Below, one piece after another: positions 22,301-31,304 of a stretch of 64,000 bases of DNA; within the stretch, counting starts at the first letter, position 1; every line of letters starts with the position of its first letter. This DNA comes from Chaetoceros tenuissimus (taxonomy: Eukaryota; Bacillariophyta; Thalassiosirophyceae; Chaetocerotales; Chaetocerotaceae), in assembly GCA_021927905.1 (NCBI GenBank), contig BLLK01000045.1, positions 62,001 to 126,000 of the forward strand, in the 5' to 3' direction. A program made the position numbers and the translations under genes. Below the pieces are notes generated by a model, which was not told where the DNA came from, did no database searches, and was given only the letters and a program-made list of their open reading frames with translations.

Positions 22301-22775
22301 AAAACACTTTCAGCTTTGAGATAGATTTGAACAACGCTGCATGAATTTCCTTCTGTTGGTCCCCATTTTTCACTTTCAAGATATTTTCTTTCAAAGCTAT
22401 GCTATCTAAATTACTACTTTGTGTCAGCTCTTTACTTCCCGAATCATCATCATCATCACTATCATCTGTTTCAATCTCATTCTCCACAGTCATGTTAGCC
22501 AAAAGATTTTCGCGATGACTACTGAGAGTATAATCATTAAAGTATAGGTCTTCAGACTCATCTACCTCCTCACTTTCCGTCTTTGTCAACAATGATAGGT
22601 CCTCTCCATCACCATCTTTCTCGGCACTATTGACTCGTGTATGCTTCTGGCGTTGTTGACTCTTACTCGTTTTGATTTGGGTTTGACGATTGAACGTCCA
22701 CCATGCCGTCGAAATGAGAATGGCCATTGTGAAACCTTGAAAGATGGTGATTCCTTGCAAAATTATGTTCATCAT
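19305..22775 (-). CDS. NTE-type patatin phospholipase with cyclic nucleotide-binding domains
   Basis: Single exon, 1156 aa. A membrane segment at about 5-28 is followed by an acidic Ser-rich linker. Three regions read as cNMP-binding folds: about 150-330, 400-540 and 550-690. The patatin domain has the oxyanion loop ALGGGGARG near 872, the serine motif GGTSQGA near 902 and the aspartate in VDGGYTN near 1025, so the Ser-Asp dyad is intact. This is the domain order of neuropathy target esterase (PNPLA6/7) and yeast Nte1, which deacylate phosphatidylcholine and lysophosphatidylcholine at the ER. Whether the cNMP sites bind nucleotide cannot be told; in animal NTE they appear not to. It is a strong model, except that a short upstream exon is possible. 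Confidence 0.88.
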   Translation of the reverse strand: MMNIILQGITIFQGFTMAILISTAWWTFNRQTQIKTSKSQQRQKHTRVNSAEKDGDGEDLSLLTKTESEEVDESEDLYFNDYTLSSHRENLLANMTVENEIETDDSDDDDDSGSKELTQSSNLDSIALKENILKVKNGDQQKEIHAALFKSISKLKVFSYLSDGAFLMCLSMMEHIHLEKAGTDLFADDDFDGSLYIVMEGKVNFSCALSSSLPGKEEVNLTAGKGDILTSLLSTLASLVQVYQEKEQLNDSTMFPSKSKIHTINVTAKATADNTKLIKIPKNSLYLLLKSYPRDIHVIAQTILARSQRVTIQTLVKNLGLGFDILYSHGKNPIPNRESFQEFTTSLQKKVRLEEIANKVKETSTDQYGCMRVGDELMEATASVIANSLGSKESESDVIDIIKNSSSVIVVPPGEVLVSANVKSDYLYFVLDGVIEVVSEKTIEQGVKTNIYSHNDEDDAYRLLYNVFAGDFVGAMSCFTDELSFVTWRSGKTQPATLFRVPKETFRALVDTHSDILMNCVAKILTVDFSPLVHLFDWGIEWMHIQAGTSLIKKNELCTKMHVVLSGRLQAAKTPGRIASRAMTNREDEFGRGACIGETLVLIGEKYAHDIFAVRNSELAVVPLNILEYVMHVFPQTAVYFAKQIATRKIKHKNKKATVTRSFATNSPMDLTVATISVVPLCFDSKEKATNFTNSISDGLQKLAPCTLVTKPFIQESIGKVNFNLQNAFQEMKLSRLLGEIEESHRLTLYQADNKLDWWTKICIQQSDCVLLVVDASSAPSCDHLERYLSWASKKSLIRYCQVLVLQEVEEDGSSRMPICKELSEWIDRSNFLEGQHILRVQQSLNIQSSTSYEKDVARMCRRITGRSLGLALGGGGARGLAHIGIIKVLMEKGITVDITGGTSQGAFISALFAKNPDSYEMVENSCRQMADMMASKKEKILDLTLPIVSYFNGSRFNQGIKDCIGENTNITDLVLNYFCVSTDLNHCARVIHTKGPCWKYVRASMSLHGYLPPIAEKGRLLVDGGYTNVVPGDILHHDFSAKAVIAVDVSKQDDNDFYEYGTSLSGLWLLLNSLNPFKETVRVQSMGDLSQRLIWVSSVNHRSEIMNSVDLFLTPPVGEYGTLEYDKFDEIVNIGYKYALSKIDAFIEENPWVVS

Positions 22776-23354
22776 TTTTAGTGCTCCTTTCTTTGAGACT
22801 GAACAGGAAGATCAAGTTTATTATTCTCTGGATAAAATTCAAAGTACACTGAATTATATTCATCTATATATGTTAATGAAAAATGTGTATGGAATGCATT
22901 CCACATTCCTCTTCCTCTCGTTGTCATCTTTCTCTTTGTGTTGACAGCTTTTTGTTCTTCGAAAGTCGTCATGAAAACCCGGAGATGGATACTCACTTGT
23001 ACGTATTGATCTAACACAGCTAAAGAGTTCCAAACAGAATGTAGATCATAAATACAAAATAAACCATAAGAATTACGTTATATGAAGCTCGGTAATGTGA
23101 AAGAATGAGTTTCATTTCTTTTTAGAATAAGAAAGAACAAATGAAAATAAAACAGTCCAAAGGTGAGACTGATTTTTCAAGATGACAGTCATTTTCATGT
23201 TGACATCTATCTTTTTTATCCATCCTACACTTTCGTCCGACCAGTATCTTTCTCACTTCTCACTTCTCACACTTTTCTTCCAACTTTAATTGTAATAGCA
23301 TAGTGATAGTTGTGGTTGATACTCGTACTTCGAAACAGAACATAGCATAGCGTT
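22776..23354. promoter_or_regulatory. Divergent promoter region, NTE and FAD monooxygenase
   Basis: A 579-bp gap. A pyrimidine-rich run with TTCTCAC repeated three times lies at about 23249-23270, 85 bases before the ATG of the FAD gene, and may mark its transcription start. Nothing coding is seen. Confidence 0.4.
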
Positions 23355-24884
23355 ATGAAGTCAATAGACCTTTTACTCTTCTCGGCGCTCATCTTAAATG
23401 GATGTCGTCCAACGGAGGCATTGTCTCTCTTTCCTCCAAAGAAATCACCACCTATCAAGAAAGTTGCTGTGATTGGTTCTGGAATATGTGGCCTCTCTTT
23501 GGCACATGCACTTGAAAATTCTTCTGAGAGGAAAGAAAAGATTGAAGCATTTTTATTTGACTCTAGACTATCGTTTAACTTTCAAGCTGGTGCGGGGGTT
23601 CAATTGAACGGAGGTTTGGCTACACTGAGAAAGATTAATCCTAGTGTTCACGAAAAAGTTACAAGAGCAGGTCTCCCCCTTACAACAATTAGATCAAGAT
23701 GCAAACCTTGGTTTGGAAAAGATGACTTTCAACAGCTATTAGAGCTTGATGTAGAAGAAAATATAAAGATTGTTGGGGGTGAAGCAGAGGAAGAACTGAT
23801 TGTTGATGGAAAAGTTCAAGCTACTGCTATTATGAGAGGAACTTTGCAAAAGACGTTGCTGGAAACTCTTCCTGATGATTGTGCAAACAGAATAAAAATG
23901 GGGAAATGTTTGAATGTGATTACAACAAGTGCTGACGGAATCATGTGTCAATTCAGTGATGGTACTACGGAAGGCCCTTTTGACTTGCTGGTTGGTTCCG
24001 ATGGAGTGAACAGCGTTGTGAAGGATTTCATCAATACTGGAACCATCACTAATGGTGGTAAGAAAGAGAGTACAATTTATTCCGGTATTCGAGTTCAATA
24101 TGCCGTACAAGATGGGAAAGATGACGATGAACAAGAAGATAAGAGTGTTTTTTCCCAGTATTTTGGTGATGCAGCCTATGCACTTTCTGCTGTCTATGGA
24201 GCAGGAGAAGGAAAGAAACCAACGAAAGGAGCTTTCTTAATCTTTCAAGACCCTGACTACATTGGGCCCTTTAAAAAGAAAGAGGCAGTCAATGCAAAGG
24301 AAGCATCGGAAAATGCTGATTGGAATCAGGATATCGAATCAGTTGGGAGTTTAATGACAGAGCGAGTAAATGCATGTGAAGTTCCATCTACACAGGTAGG
24401 ACCAGTCATTGCAAACGCTGATAGAACATTTGAGACAGGGGTATATTTTCACAATCCTTTTACTTTGAGGGGATGGTCGAGGGAAGCTAAAGATAGCGGA
24501 AATAGATATTGCGTTTTGGCTGGCGACGCAGCACATGCTATGCCACCATTCCTGGGTCAAGGAGCGAATCAGGCAATTCAAGATGCATATTGCTTGGCAG
24601 AAAAGATCTTTGAGCATAACTCAAATGTAGAAGCTCAAAATGCAAATCAAATGGAAGACGACAGTGATGAAGTGAAAGCTCTTGGAACCCTTTTGAAAGA
24701 ATATCAAAACACAAGGTGGTTACCAACTGCAAGTATTACTGCAAAGTCGGTCTTTCTAGGATATTTAGAGACGGGACAAAAGGGATTCTTATCTGGGTTC
24801 AGAGATGTATTCTTTTTCTTTGCTGGCAAAGTAGGATTAGCACGCAAAATTTACATTGGTGCAGCTGTACCAAAGTTAAAATAA
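23355..24884 (+). CDS. FAD-dependent monooxygenase, zeaxanthin epoxidase/PHBH-like fold
   Basis: Single exon, 509 aa. A signal peptide (LLLFSALILNGCRPTEA) ends at LSLFPP, resembling a relaxed diatom plastid motif. Then comes the FAD dinucleotide fold VAVIGSGICGLSLAHALE near 37, the DG motif LLVGSDGVNSVVKDFI near 212 and the GD motif LAGDAAHAMPPFLGQGANQAIQDA near 390. This is the group A flavoprotein monooxygenase layout shared by zeaxanthin epoxidase, salicylate hydroxylase and related enzymes. It lacks the FHA domain of plant zeaxanthin epoxidase and its N-terminal part is not close to it, so a carotenoid substrate is only one option. The C-terminal VFFFFAGKVGLARK stretch may touch a membrane. 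Plastid location is inferred. Confidence 0.8.
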   Translation: MKSIDLLLFSALILNGCRPTEALSLFPPKKSPPIKKVAVIGSGICGLSLAHALENSSERKEKIEAFLFDSRLSFNFQAGAGVQLNGGLATLRKINPSVHEKVTRAGLPLTTIRSRCKPWFGKDDFQQLLELDVEENIKIVGGEAEEELIVDGKVQATAIMRGTLQKTLLETLPDDCANRIKMGKCLNVITTSADGIMCQFSDGTTEGPFDLLVGSDGVNSVVKDFINTGTITNGGKKESTIYSGIRVQYAVQDGKDDDEQEDKSVFSQYFGDAAYALSAVYGAGEGKKPTKGAFLIFQDPDYIGPFKKKEAVNAKEASENADWNQDIESVGSLMTERVNACEVPSTQVGPVIANADRTFETGVYFHNPFTLRGWSREAKDSGNRYCVLAGDAAHAMPPFLGQGANQAIQDAYCLAEKIFEHNSNVEAQNANQMEDDSDEVKALGTLLKEYQNTRWLPTASITAKSVFLGYLETGQKGFLSGFRDVFFFFAGKVGLARKIYIGAAVPKLK

Positions 24885-24970
24885 ATCTTTTCTGTATTTA
24901 TCACCTTTCCAAAATTTCATGTTCATTAATTACATTTATGTAGCTTTACACAGTAGATAAATTTACCGAT

Positions 24971-26170
24971 TTACTCTGGTACCATAGGTCTTCCCTCGAA
25001 TGATTTGGAGTCAATGGCCATTCCCATAGCGTGAAGTCCATTGTCTACATACATAGTTACTCCAGTTACAGTACGTGCAAGTGGGGAGTTAAGGAAGAGT
25101 GCAGTGTTTCCTACATCCTCACTGTACAAGTCCTGTGCAAGTGGAGCATTTGCGTTAGAGTAGTCAATAGCGTACTCAATGAAAGTCTTCTGACCTGGTT
25201 CCTTTCCAATAGCAGATGCTGCACGAGATTTAAGTGGTCCAGCAGAAATGGTGTTTACACGAAGTCCGTATTTGCGTCCAGCCTCGAAAGCAAGGGTACG
25301 GGTATCACTCTCAAGCTGTGCCTTTGCAGAAGACATTCCTCCTCCGTATCCTGGGATAACCTTCTCAGAAGCAATGTAAGTAAGGGAAAGGAAAGATCCT
25401 CCCTCGTTCATGATTGGTCCGAGCTTCTGAAGAAGAGAAACTGCGGAATAAGCGGAAGCAGAAGATGCTGCAAGGTATCCCTTACGGGTGGTCTCAAGAA
25501 GAGGCTTGGTTACCTCTGGTCCATTAGCAAGAGAATGTACAACAATATCAATCTTTCCATAGTCAGCCTCAATAGCCTTTGCAACTTCCTCAATAGTGTA
25601 TCCATCAAGTCCAGCATAACGCTTGTTGGTCTTAATCTCCTCTGGAACATCCTCTGGAGAATCAAATACTGCATCCAATGGGTATACTTTTTCAATCTTC
25701 ATCTTGGATCCATCCTCAAGGATGGAGTCCTCGTCGAAATTTCCCTTAGTAAGACCTCTCTCGAAGATCTTAAGTACTGGTGGCCAAGTTCCAACAATAA
25801 TGGTACATCCAGCATTAGCAAGTGCCTTAGCAATTGCCCATCCATATCCAGTTGAGTCTGCAACTCCTGCAATGAATGCAACCTTTCCCTTAAGATCAAT
25901 AGTTGCAGCCATGTTAAGCTCAGTCTTGTTGCTTCTTACAGCAGACTTGGAAGGAGCAGCTACTGCTCTGGAAGCACGGAAGGTGGTGCGTCCAACATCT
26001 ATAGAAAAGCAAGTGAGAAAAATGAGAAAAGCTTTCTCGCCAAATTCAAATCTTTTGATTGGATATTGTTGGATCTTTTACTTACCCATGGCTGGAGCGA
26101 AAGCAGAAACAGAGCTAGTGGCAAGTGCCATGGCAGCGAAAGCACCGATGATGGAAGAGAAACGGAACAT
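24971..26170 (-). CDS. fabI: Enoyl-ACP reductase FabI, plastid precursor
   Basis: Two exons, 26170-26086 and 25998-24971, 370 aa, 87-nt intron. Exon 1 codes a signal peptide ending in VSAFAPAM, the SAFAP motif of diatom plastid proteins; a basic transit peptide follows ([14 protein letters not shown]). The mature enzyme starts near residue 58. [16 protein letters not shown] is the NADH-binding start of the divergent SDR family, and [11 protein letters not shown] holds the active Tyr and Lys, as in plant FabI. It performs the last reduction of each fatty acid elongation round in the plastid. Codon use is strongly biased, pointing to high expression. It shares a 344-bp promoter region with the mTERF gene. 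Confidence 0.95.
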
Positions 26171-26514
26171 TTTTCAAGTAATTAATAGAACTAATGACTG
26201 CTTTGGATACCTATGTATTACTTGACATAGTTTCACTTAGCGATACCATACCATGGATTTTCAATGCTTCCGTTGCTGCATTTGGCACTTTGTGACGTAT
26301 GAACCTAAGTAGAAGTCAACCGTGTTGGACTCGGGGTTCAGACCAAAAACAATGACTTCCTTCGCACCTCCATAAAACATCACACATGTTCTACATTTTT
26401 GATGATTGTGATATATGAACTCTAGTCTCATCGATCTTAATCAAGTGTAGAGGAGTTTCCACCATATGATTATTAGATCAGCACAATTATCACTAGTGGA
26501 TTAGTCGGGATGAG
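26171..26514. promoter_or_regulatory. Bidirectional promoter, FabI and mTERF
   Basis: The 344-bp gap between divergent starts holds a TGACGT hexamer at 26293-26298, a core known from CO2/cAMP-responsive diatom promoters but frequent by chance. No other feature is seen. Confidence 0.4.
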
Positions 26515-28251
26515 ATGAAAGCGCAACGAAACTTGTTAGGGGCATTATCCTTGTCTTTGTTTACAGTTTCTTTCTCCTTCACCAACCTAGTTCAAGTATC
26601 GTGTCAGAGAAGTAATAAATCCAGTATGGATACCAGCTGTATTGTCCACAGGAATATATTATATTCAAAACCTATCGATGGTATTGAGGGCAAATCTAGC
26701 ACTTCTAATGTGAAAGGAACTTCTGGAAAGAATAAAAATGCTCAAGAAGCGTTTGCTCTCATATCGAAACGATGTAATCAAAATATTCACGATGGGGAAT
26801 GGAAAAAGACAAAAAGATATATTTATCACGCTACATCACCAACAAGTACAAAGAATATTCTTACACTTGAACAGATAGATAGCGTTCTTCACTTTCTAGG
26901 GGATCTTTTCAATGAGAAAGATTTAGTATACAAAGCAAGTGGTTCGGATGTTACAATGGCTTACATTCTACAGTCTATTCCTAGAATACTTCGAAAAGAT
27001 CCAGAGAATTTTCTTCGACCTACTGTAGATTTTCTCAAGGGTTTATACGGTCCCATGTTTTATGAATTTGTTGGAAGAAGACCTGAAATATTGTTGACTT
27101 CTGGAGTTGGGTACAATGCAAAAGTTGACACTCTGAGAACCGATAGCAATACAAATGGTGTAAAAAAGGGATCTGTTGCAAAACTATTGTCAAGTGAAAA
27201 GATTGGTCTTACAAATGCACAGATTGAAAAGATGAAAAAATCTCATCCAGTAGTGTTTCAGCAATCACTAGATAAAGTGACGGAGAATGTTCATTACCTA
27301 ACTGAACTATGCGCTCCTTCAAAGATAAAGCTTGTAGGAAGAATAATTCAATCGAATCCAAACGTATTGAACTTGGCTCTATCGAATTTGGAAAACAAGA
27401 TTAGTTTTCTCCGCGTCGAATGTGGCTTTGATTCCGATGATAGGCTTATGCTACTTTTGAAAAAGTATCCTGGTATTCTTTGTCTCAGCTTAGTTGATAA
27501 TCTTCGTCCATCAAAAGAAATCATATCAACATTGATGCAGAGTGATGATGGAAAAAGTATTGCAACTCGAGAAAATTTGGTAAAGTGCCTAACTTTGCAT
27601 CCGCAGATTTTAGCACTATCGCCAAAGAATATATCTAAAAAAGCAGCCTATTTTAATGAACTTGGAAGCATAGCAGGTCAAAAGTCGAAGGCAAAGTCGT
27701 CGCCCTCACTGACGACCAAGATCCTTTTTACCTGTCCGTCCGTGTTTTCTCTTAGCTTTAGTAACATACAAGAGAAGGTGGACTTCTTAACAAAGGTTTG
27801 GAAGTCAAAGATTCAATCGGAAGAAGAAACAAAAATTGTAGCCAAAAGACTTTACGAATATCCGACAATTCTGACATTAAGTCTTGATGGAAATATATCT
27901 CCAACAGTAGCATTCTTTGATCGTGCCGGTTACATATCTCTGGAAGTTGATGATAAAAGCACAGACTCGGAACATTTGTCATATCTTCCACCGCGCTACG
28001 TCGCAACATCTCTGTATAACCGTCTCTTGCCTAGATGGCATTTTTATACTAAACAAGAATCTGAGATTGAAAACAGTAAAAAGCCACCTTTGCATCTTCT
28101 TGCAGGATCTTCCGATGAAATCTTTTGCGCAAAAATGAATTATAGCTTGAATGATTACATGTCTTTCAAGGAAGAGGCAATCCCAAGACTGAAATTCAGT
28201 AGCCAATTTGATACATGGATTAAAACAGGACGTCCAATCGACATTGGTTAA
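26515..28251 (+). CDS. mTERF-family organellar protein
   Basis: Single exon, 578 aa. The hydrophobic start (LGALSLSLFTVSFSF) reads as a signal peptide, followed by a Ser/Lys-rich region, fitting a plastid or mitochondrial leader. From about residue 230 there are mTERF repeats, each about 35 residues with a proline then leucines: HPVVFQQSLDKVTENVHYL, NPNVLNLALSNLENKISFL, YPGILCLSLVDNL, HPQILALSPKNISKKAAYF, CPSVFSLSFSNIQEKVDFL and YPTILTLSLDGNISPTVAFF. mTERF proteins wrap organelle nucleic acid in a helical solenoid and control transcription, splicing or translation. The target is unknown. Confidence 0.85.
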   Translation: MKAQRNLLGALSLSLFTVSFSFTNLVQVSCQRSNKSSMDTSCIVHRNILYSKPIDGIEGKSSTSNVKGTSGKNKNAQEAFALISKRCNQNIHDGEWKKTKRYIYHATSPTSTKNILTLEQIDSVLHFLGDLFNEKDLVYKASGSDVTMAYILQSIPRILRKDPENFLRPTVDFLKGLYGPMFYEFVGRRPEILLTSGVGYNAKVDTLRTDSNTNGVKKGSVAKLLSSEKIGLTNAQIEKMKKSHPVVFQQSLDKVTENVHYLTELCAPSKIKLVGRIIQSNPNVLNLALSNLENKISFLRVECGFDSDDRLMLLLKKYPGILCLSLVDNLRPSKEIISTLMQSDDGKSIATRENLVKCLTLHPQILALSPKNISKKAAYFNELGSIAGQKSKAKSSPSLTTKILFTCPSVFSLSFSNIQEKVDFLTKVWKSKIQSEEETKIVAKRLYEYPTILTLSLDGNISPTVAFFDRAGYISLEVDDKSTDSEHLSYLPPRYVATSLYNRLLPRWHFYTKQESEIENSKKPPLHLLAGSSDEIFCAKMNYSLNDYMSFKEEAIPRLKFSSQFDTWIKTGRPIDIG

Positions 28252-28374
28252 TGTATATTATAGTATAGTATGTAAAATAATTAGATAGAAGATTACTCCT
28301 GATTTAGTTCTGTACTGAAAATGAGGCAAGAATTTTGCATCATATCTGTCATTTATGTACACAAATTAAATTCT

Positions 28375-29106
28375 CTATCCAAAGTGTCCTCCTCTACCTC
28401 CATCCATGAAGTTCATCATTTCCATCTCTTTTTGATCAGATCTCTTGATGATTTCCTTTACACGTTTGTTACGCTGAACACGTTCATCACCCATAGCATC
28501 AATATATTTCCAACTAGAAGGATATGGGCTCCTATCATGACCCATTGCCAATTCAATATTAGCTTGTCGACCCTGTCTCAAGGAATTTATCCATGTATTT
28601 GCATCCTCTTTTGTCTCAACTGCATAATATCTAGTGTCACCATCAGACGTGATTGAAAAGTACCCTGAACAAAATGTTGGCAAATCACCCGCAAATGCAA
28701 TCACATCATCATTAGCTTCATGTTGAATTCCAAAGGTAGTCAATAGCATTGGCTTAATTTGTAAATTCTTCACTTCGATAGGTGTACCCTTTAGTTTCAT
28801 TTTATTCTCATTCGCAGTGTCTGAAATTTGATAACGATATAGGTATTTTCCAATTTGAATCATGTATCGATTCTTCCACGATGGTTTCAATGGGGTTGGG
28901 CACATTCGCAGAATACGCTGAAGCCAGGTAGGTGCTATGGAATATATCAAAGGTACATTCAATTTCATTACTTTTCCGTGATGACTTGGACTTGATTTCA
29001 AAAGTGTCGATGCCGCCAGTGCTTTGCCTGGTTGAGCGGGTTGTGATAGATTACTTGGCATGCTGTTAGTGTTCATAGTCGTGTTACGTTGGCGAATTTC
29101 ACTCAT
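28375..29106 (-). CDS. Pleckstrin homology domain protein
   Basis: Single exon, 243 aa. Residues about 65-185 look like a PH domain: WKNRYMIQIGKYLYRYQISD in the first strands, a basic loop, then YFSIT...TRYYAVETKEDANTWINSLRQG with the conserved Trp in the final helix. PH domains bind phosphoinositides or proteins at membranes. The N-terminal 40 residues are Ser/Thr-rich and probably disordered; the C-terminal 50 are charged and end in GGRGGHFG. No second domain is present. The target membrane is unknown. Confidence 0.75.
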   Translation of the reverse strand: MSEIRQRNTTMNTNSMPSNLSQPAQPGKALAASTLLKSSPSHHGKVMKLNVPLIYSIAPTWLQRILRMCPTPLKPSWKNRYMIQIGKYLYRYQISDTANENKMKLKGTPIEVKNLQIKPMLLTTFGIQHEANDDVIAFAGDLPTFCSGYFSITSDGDTRYYAVETKEDANTWINSLRQGRQANIELAMGHDRSPYPSSWKYIDAMGDERVQRNKRVKEIIKRSDQKEMEMMNFMDGGRGGHFG

Positions 29107-29533
29107 TCAGTTCTTTCCTATGACCTAGTTTTATCAGATATTTCTTGTAATTATAAAATGCTTAGTGATCTATGTAACTGCAATAATAGTTTGCCTTTGG
29201 TGGTTTTTCTATGACTCATCAAATGTTGTTGTGGTGTGAATTCCAAATGAAAATGAGAACAGAAATGAATGAAGATGAGAGACTGAGACAGAGAGAGTAC
29301 CAAGAAAAATGAGTCTCAGAACCTATTGTACAAGTCGCATTCTTAGGTTTCAGTAAGGAGTAAAATCCCATCATCCCGATACGGTTGAAATATGACGCAC
29401 TTACTCTCCACTCTTTCTTTGAATGGTGGATGGTTGTTGTGCCTTTCTTCTTGCTGCCCATCAACAAGTTGACTCAACTCAACCTTCTGACTAGAACCCT
29501 TTAGTTTCAATACACATAACACAATATATCAAA
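29107..29533. promoter_or_regulatory. Divergent promoter region, PH gene and small plastid gene
   Basis: A 427-bp gap with nothing coding. A minus-strand open frame at 29219-29467 has no motif and is left out. Confidence 0.35.
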
Positions 29534-30239
29534 ATGAGAGGTCTTTTCATCGTAGCTCTTCTTGCAGTAATTGCTCTTACTTCTGTACGTTGTTATGGGT
29601 TGAAGGTGGAAGGGTTTGAGGCGCAAATAGGAAAAAGTGTAAAGTTGCACTTTCCTGTGGTTGTGAAGATCGATTGTTTGCGTTCTAGGACTAGTGTTCC
29701 ATGTCTTAGATATACTCTATACAATATCAATTATGGAAAGATGATATTCAAGTATTCATACAGACATGCGAGAATAGGGTAGTTGGAAGGAAAATCACAG
29801 CCGTGTTTTTCCACATGTCTTGTAACATCTAGCTAGAGAACGATTTTCTCACCCTTTTGAGCCAGATGTTACTCTATTTCTCTCTCTCAGTTTGGCAATA
29901 TCACTTCAAAACCAGCATCCTGCCCAAATTCTTATTTATTGATGTATCTTTCCATAATATTTTGCTCACAATCTCCATTTTCTTTTTTCATAGGCTTTCG
30001 CTCCAGTTTCCACTTTCGGAGTGAAGAGTGTTTCCACCACCTCCCTTGAGGCTTGCCGTACCAACGCAAAGAAGGAGAAGCGCCAACGTAACCGTGAAAA
30101 CATGCGTAAATTCCAAAAGAGAGGAAAGATCTCCCGTAAGAAGATGATGCGCAAGGTAGCTTCCTCTGAGGCACGTCAGATTGAGAGTGAGTTCATTGCT
30201 AAGTGCTTCATGACTGTTGTAGACGAGGAGAAGAAGTAA
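29534..30239 (+). CDS. Small basic plastid-targeted protein, ribosomal-protein-like
   Basis: Two exons, 29534-29584 and 29994-30239, 98 aa. Exon 1 is a 17-residue signal peptide; the junction makes TSAFAPVSTFG, the diatom plastid motif, with Phe at the predicted cleavage. The intron is 409 nt, the longest in the window, and starts GTACGT. The mature part is very basic (NAKKEKRQRNRENMRKFQ, ISRKKMMRKV) and then acidic-amphipathic. Composition, small size and strong codon bias (CGT, AAG, TCC, ATC) fit an abundant plastid ribosomal or RNA-binding protein. The NAKKEKRQRN text recalls the start of bS20, but the rest does not, and bS20 is usually plastid-encoded in diatoms, so no name is given. Confidence 0.8.
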
Positions 30240-30350
30240 ATACTTTCTTAGCAAATCACGTGTTTTCATTAGTTACAGGGTTATAAAATAGTCGAGACTC
30301 GTTGAATCAAAGAGGTCTATATTGACACAGCTTTTTATCTTACGCTAATT

Positions 30351-31304
30351 CTACACTTGTTTGTATGCATCTGCTTGTGTCATGATTTTGTTGGGATCTT
30401 TTCCAATGCATACTACTGACGCAACAGGACGTTCACATTTTTTCCAAACATAGTCTAGACAGGTCGGTTGATTAATTACTTTTCCATTCAAAACTGAAGA
30501 CGAGCTTCCACCTCCATCGAGGTTGATAGCGTAGTCAGCGTATTTCTTCATAGCTTCAGCGACCTGAAACAATGTCAAACCACGTCCTTCCTCCTTATTG
30601 TTTGTCCAACAATGTTCGCATCCATCAACCTGAAGCAAAGTCAGTGTTTCACCATTTTTGTTCACACCTATTACTGTTCTAGGAGCGGTAATATCGCTCT
30701 TGGCACTTTGTTTCAAATTCATCCTTGAGACTACGTTTGTGGAATTATATACGAGCCAACCATGGAGACCCGTGACAAATTCTTTTAGGTGTGGAATAAT
30801 GTTATTCCTCTTTCCCTCTTGATTGGCCAATACATCTCCCAAAACCCATTGGTTGCTTTTGGTAATGCCAAAGCCAACATTTTCATCAATTACCGCATTA
30901 GTATTCATAGCATTATTCCCAGTGACAATGGTCCCATTTGATATTGTTAGACCAACACATCCACCCGATATATACGAATTGAAAGGACCACCATTTGTAG
31001 CATATTCGCATTCATTTTGTTTTGCAAAAGAGCTAGTTTTTTGTAAAGAGCACATGACATCTTGAACCAGGATTCTAAAGGTAGAACTAGAGAGATTTGC
31101 AATTTTTGCAATGTAGACATTTTGGTTTTGTATCTTTGTTTTTTGAGTAAATATTCTATAGCTGTTGTTTTCTTTGTTTTGAATTGGAATGAGAATGTAT
31201 CCAGTTCTATTTTGTTTCTCCATGGCATTGCATGTTGCAAGAATTATCATTACTATTATGGAATTATAAACCCACATCAGTTTGAGGTTTGAGATCCATC
31301 TCAT
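30351..31304 (-). CDS. Phosphodiester glycosidase (NAGPA-like)
   Basis: Single exon, 317 aa from the ATG at 31304, chosen because it starts a signal anchor (LKLMWVYNSIIVMIILATCNA); the frame is open to 31382. The NAGPA domain is clear: GGCVGLTISNGTIV, PRTVIGVNKNGETLTLLQVDG, the INLDGGGSSSSVLNG core near residue 265 and a CERPVASVVCIG end, all matching the uncovering enzyme that removes GlcNAc from GlcNAc-phosphomannose in animals. Paired cysteines fit a lumenal protein. In a diatom the same chemistry could act on phosphodiester-linked sugars of glycoproteins or polysaccharides; a mannose-6-phosphate lysosomal route is not implied. Similar domains occur in bacteria. Confidence 0.82.
   Translation of the reverse strand: MRWISNLKLMWVYNSIIVMIILATCNAMEKQNRTGYILIPIQNKENNSYRIFTQKTKIQNQNVYIAKIANLSSSTFRILVQDVMCSLQKTSSFAKQNECEYATNGGPFNSYISGGCVGLTISNGTIVTGNNAMNTNAVIDENVGFGITKSNQWVLGDVLANQEGKRNNIIPHLKEFVTGLHGWLVYNSTNVVSRMNLKQSAKSDITAPRTVIGVNKNGETLTLLQVDGCEHCWTNNKEEGRGLTLFQVAEAMKKYADYAINLDGGGSSSSVLNGKVINQPTCLDYVWKKCERPVASVVCIGKDPNKIMTQADAYKQV

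Noticed and set aside
25031-25855. 274-codon open frame antisense to FabI
   Set aside because: It mirrors the strongly biased codons of FabI, is rich in Ser/Cys/Leu and has no motif; FabI itself is certain.
29585-29993. Possible snoRNA inside the long intron
   Set aside because: I looked for C/D and H/ACA boxes with proper spacing; only a partial TGATGT was found, without a paired D box.
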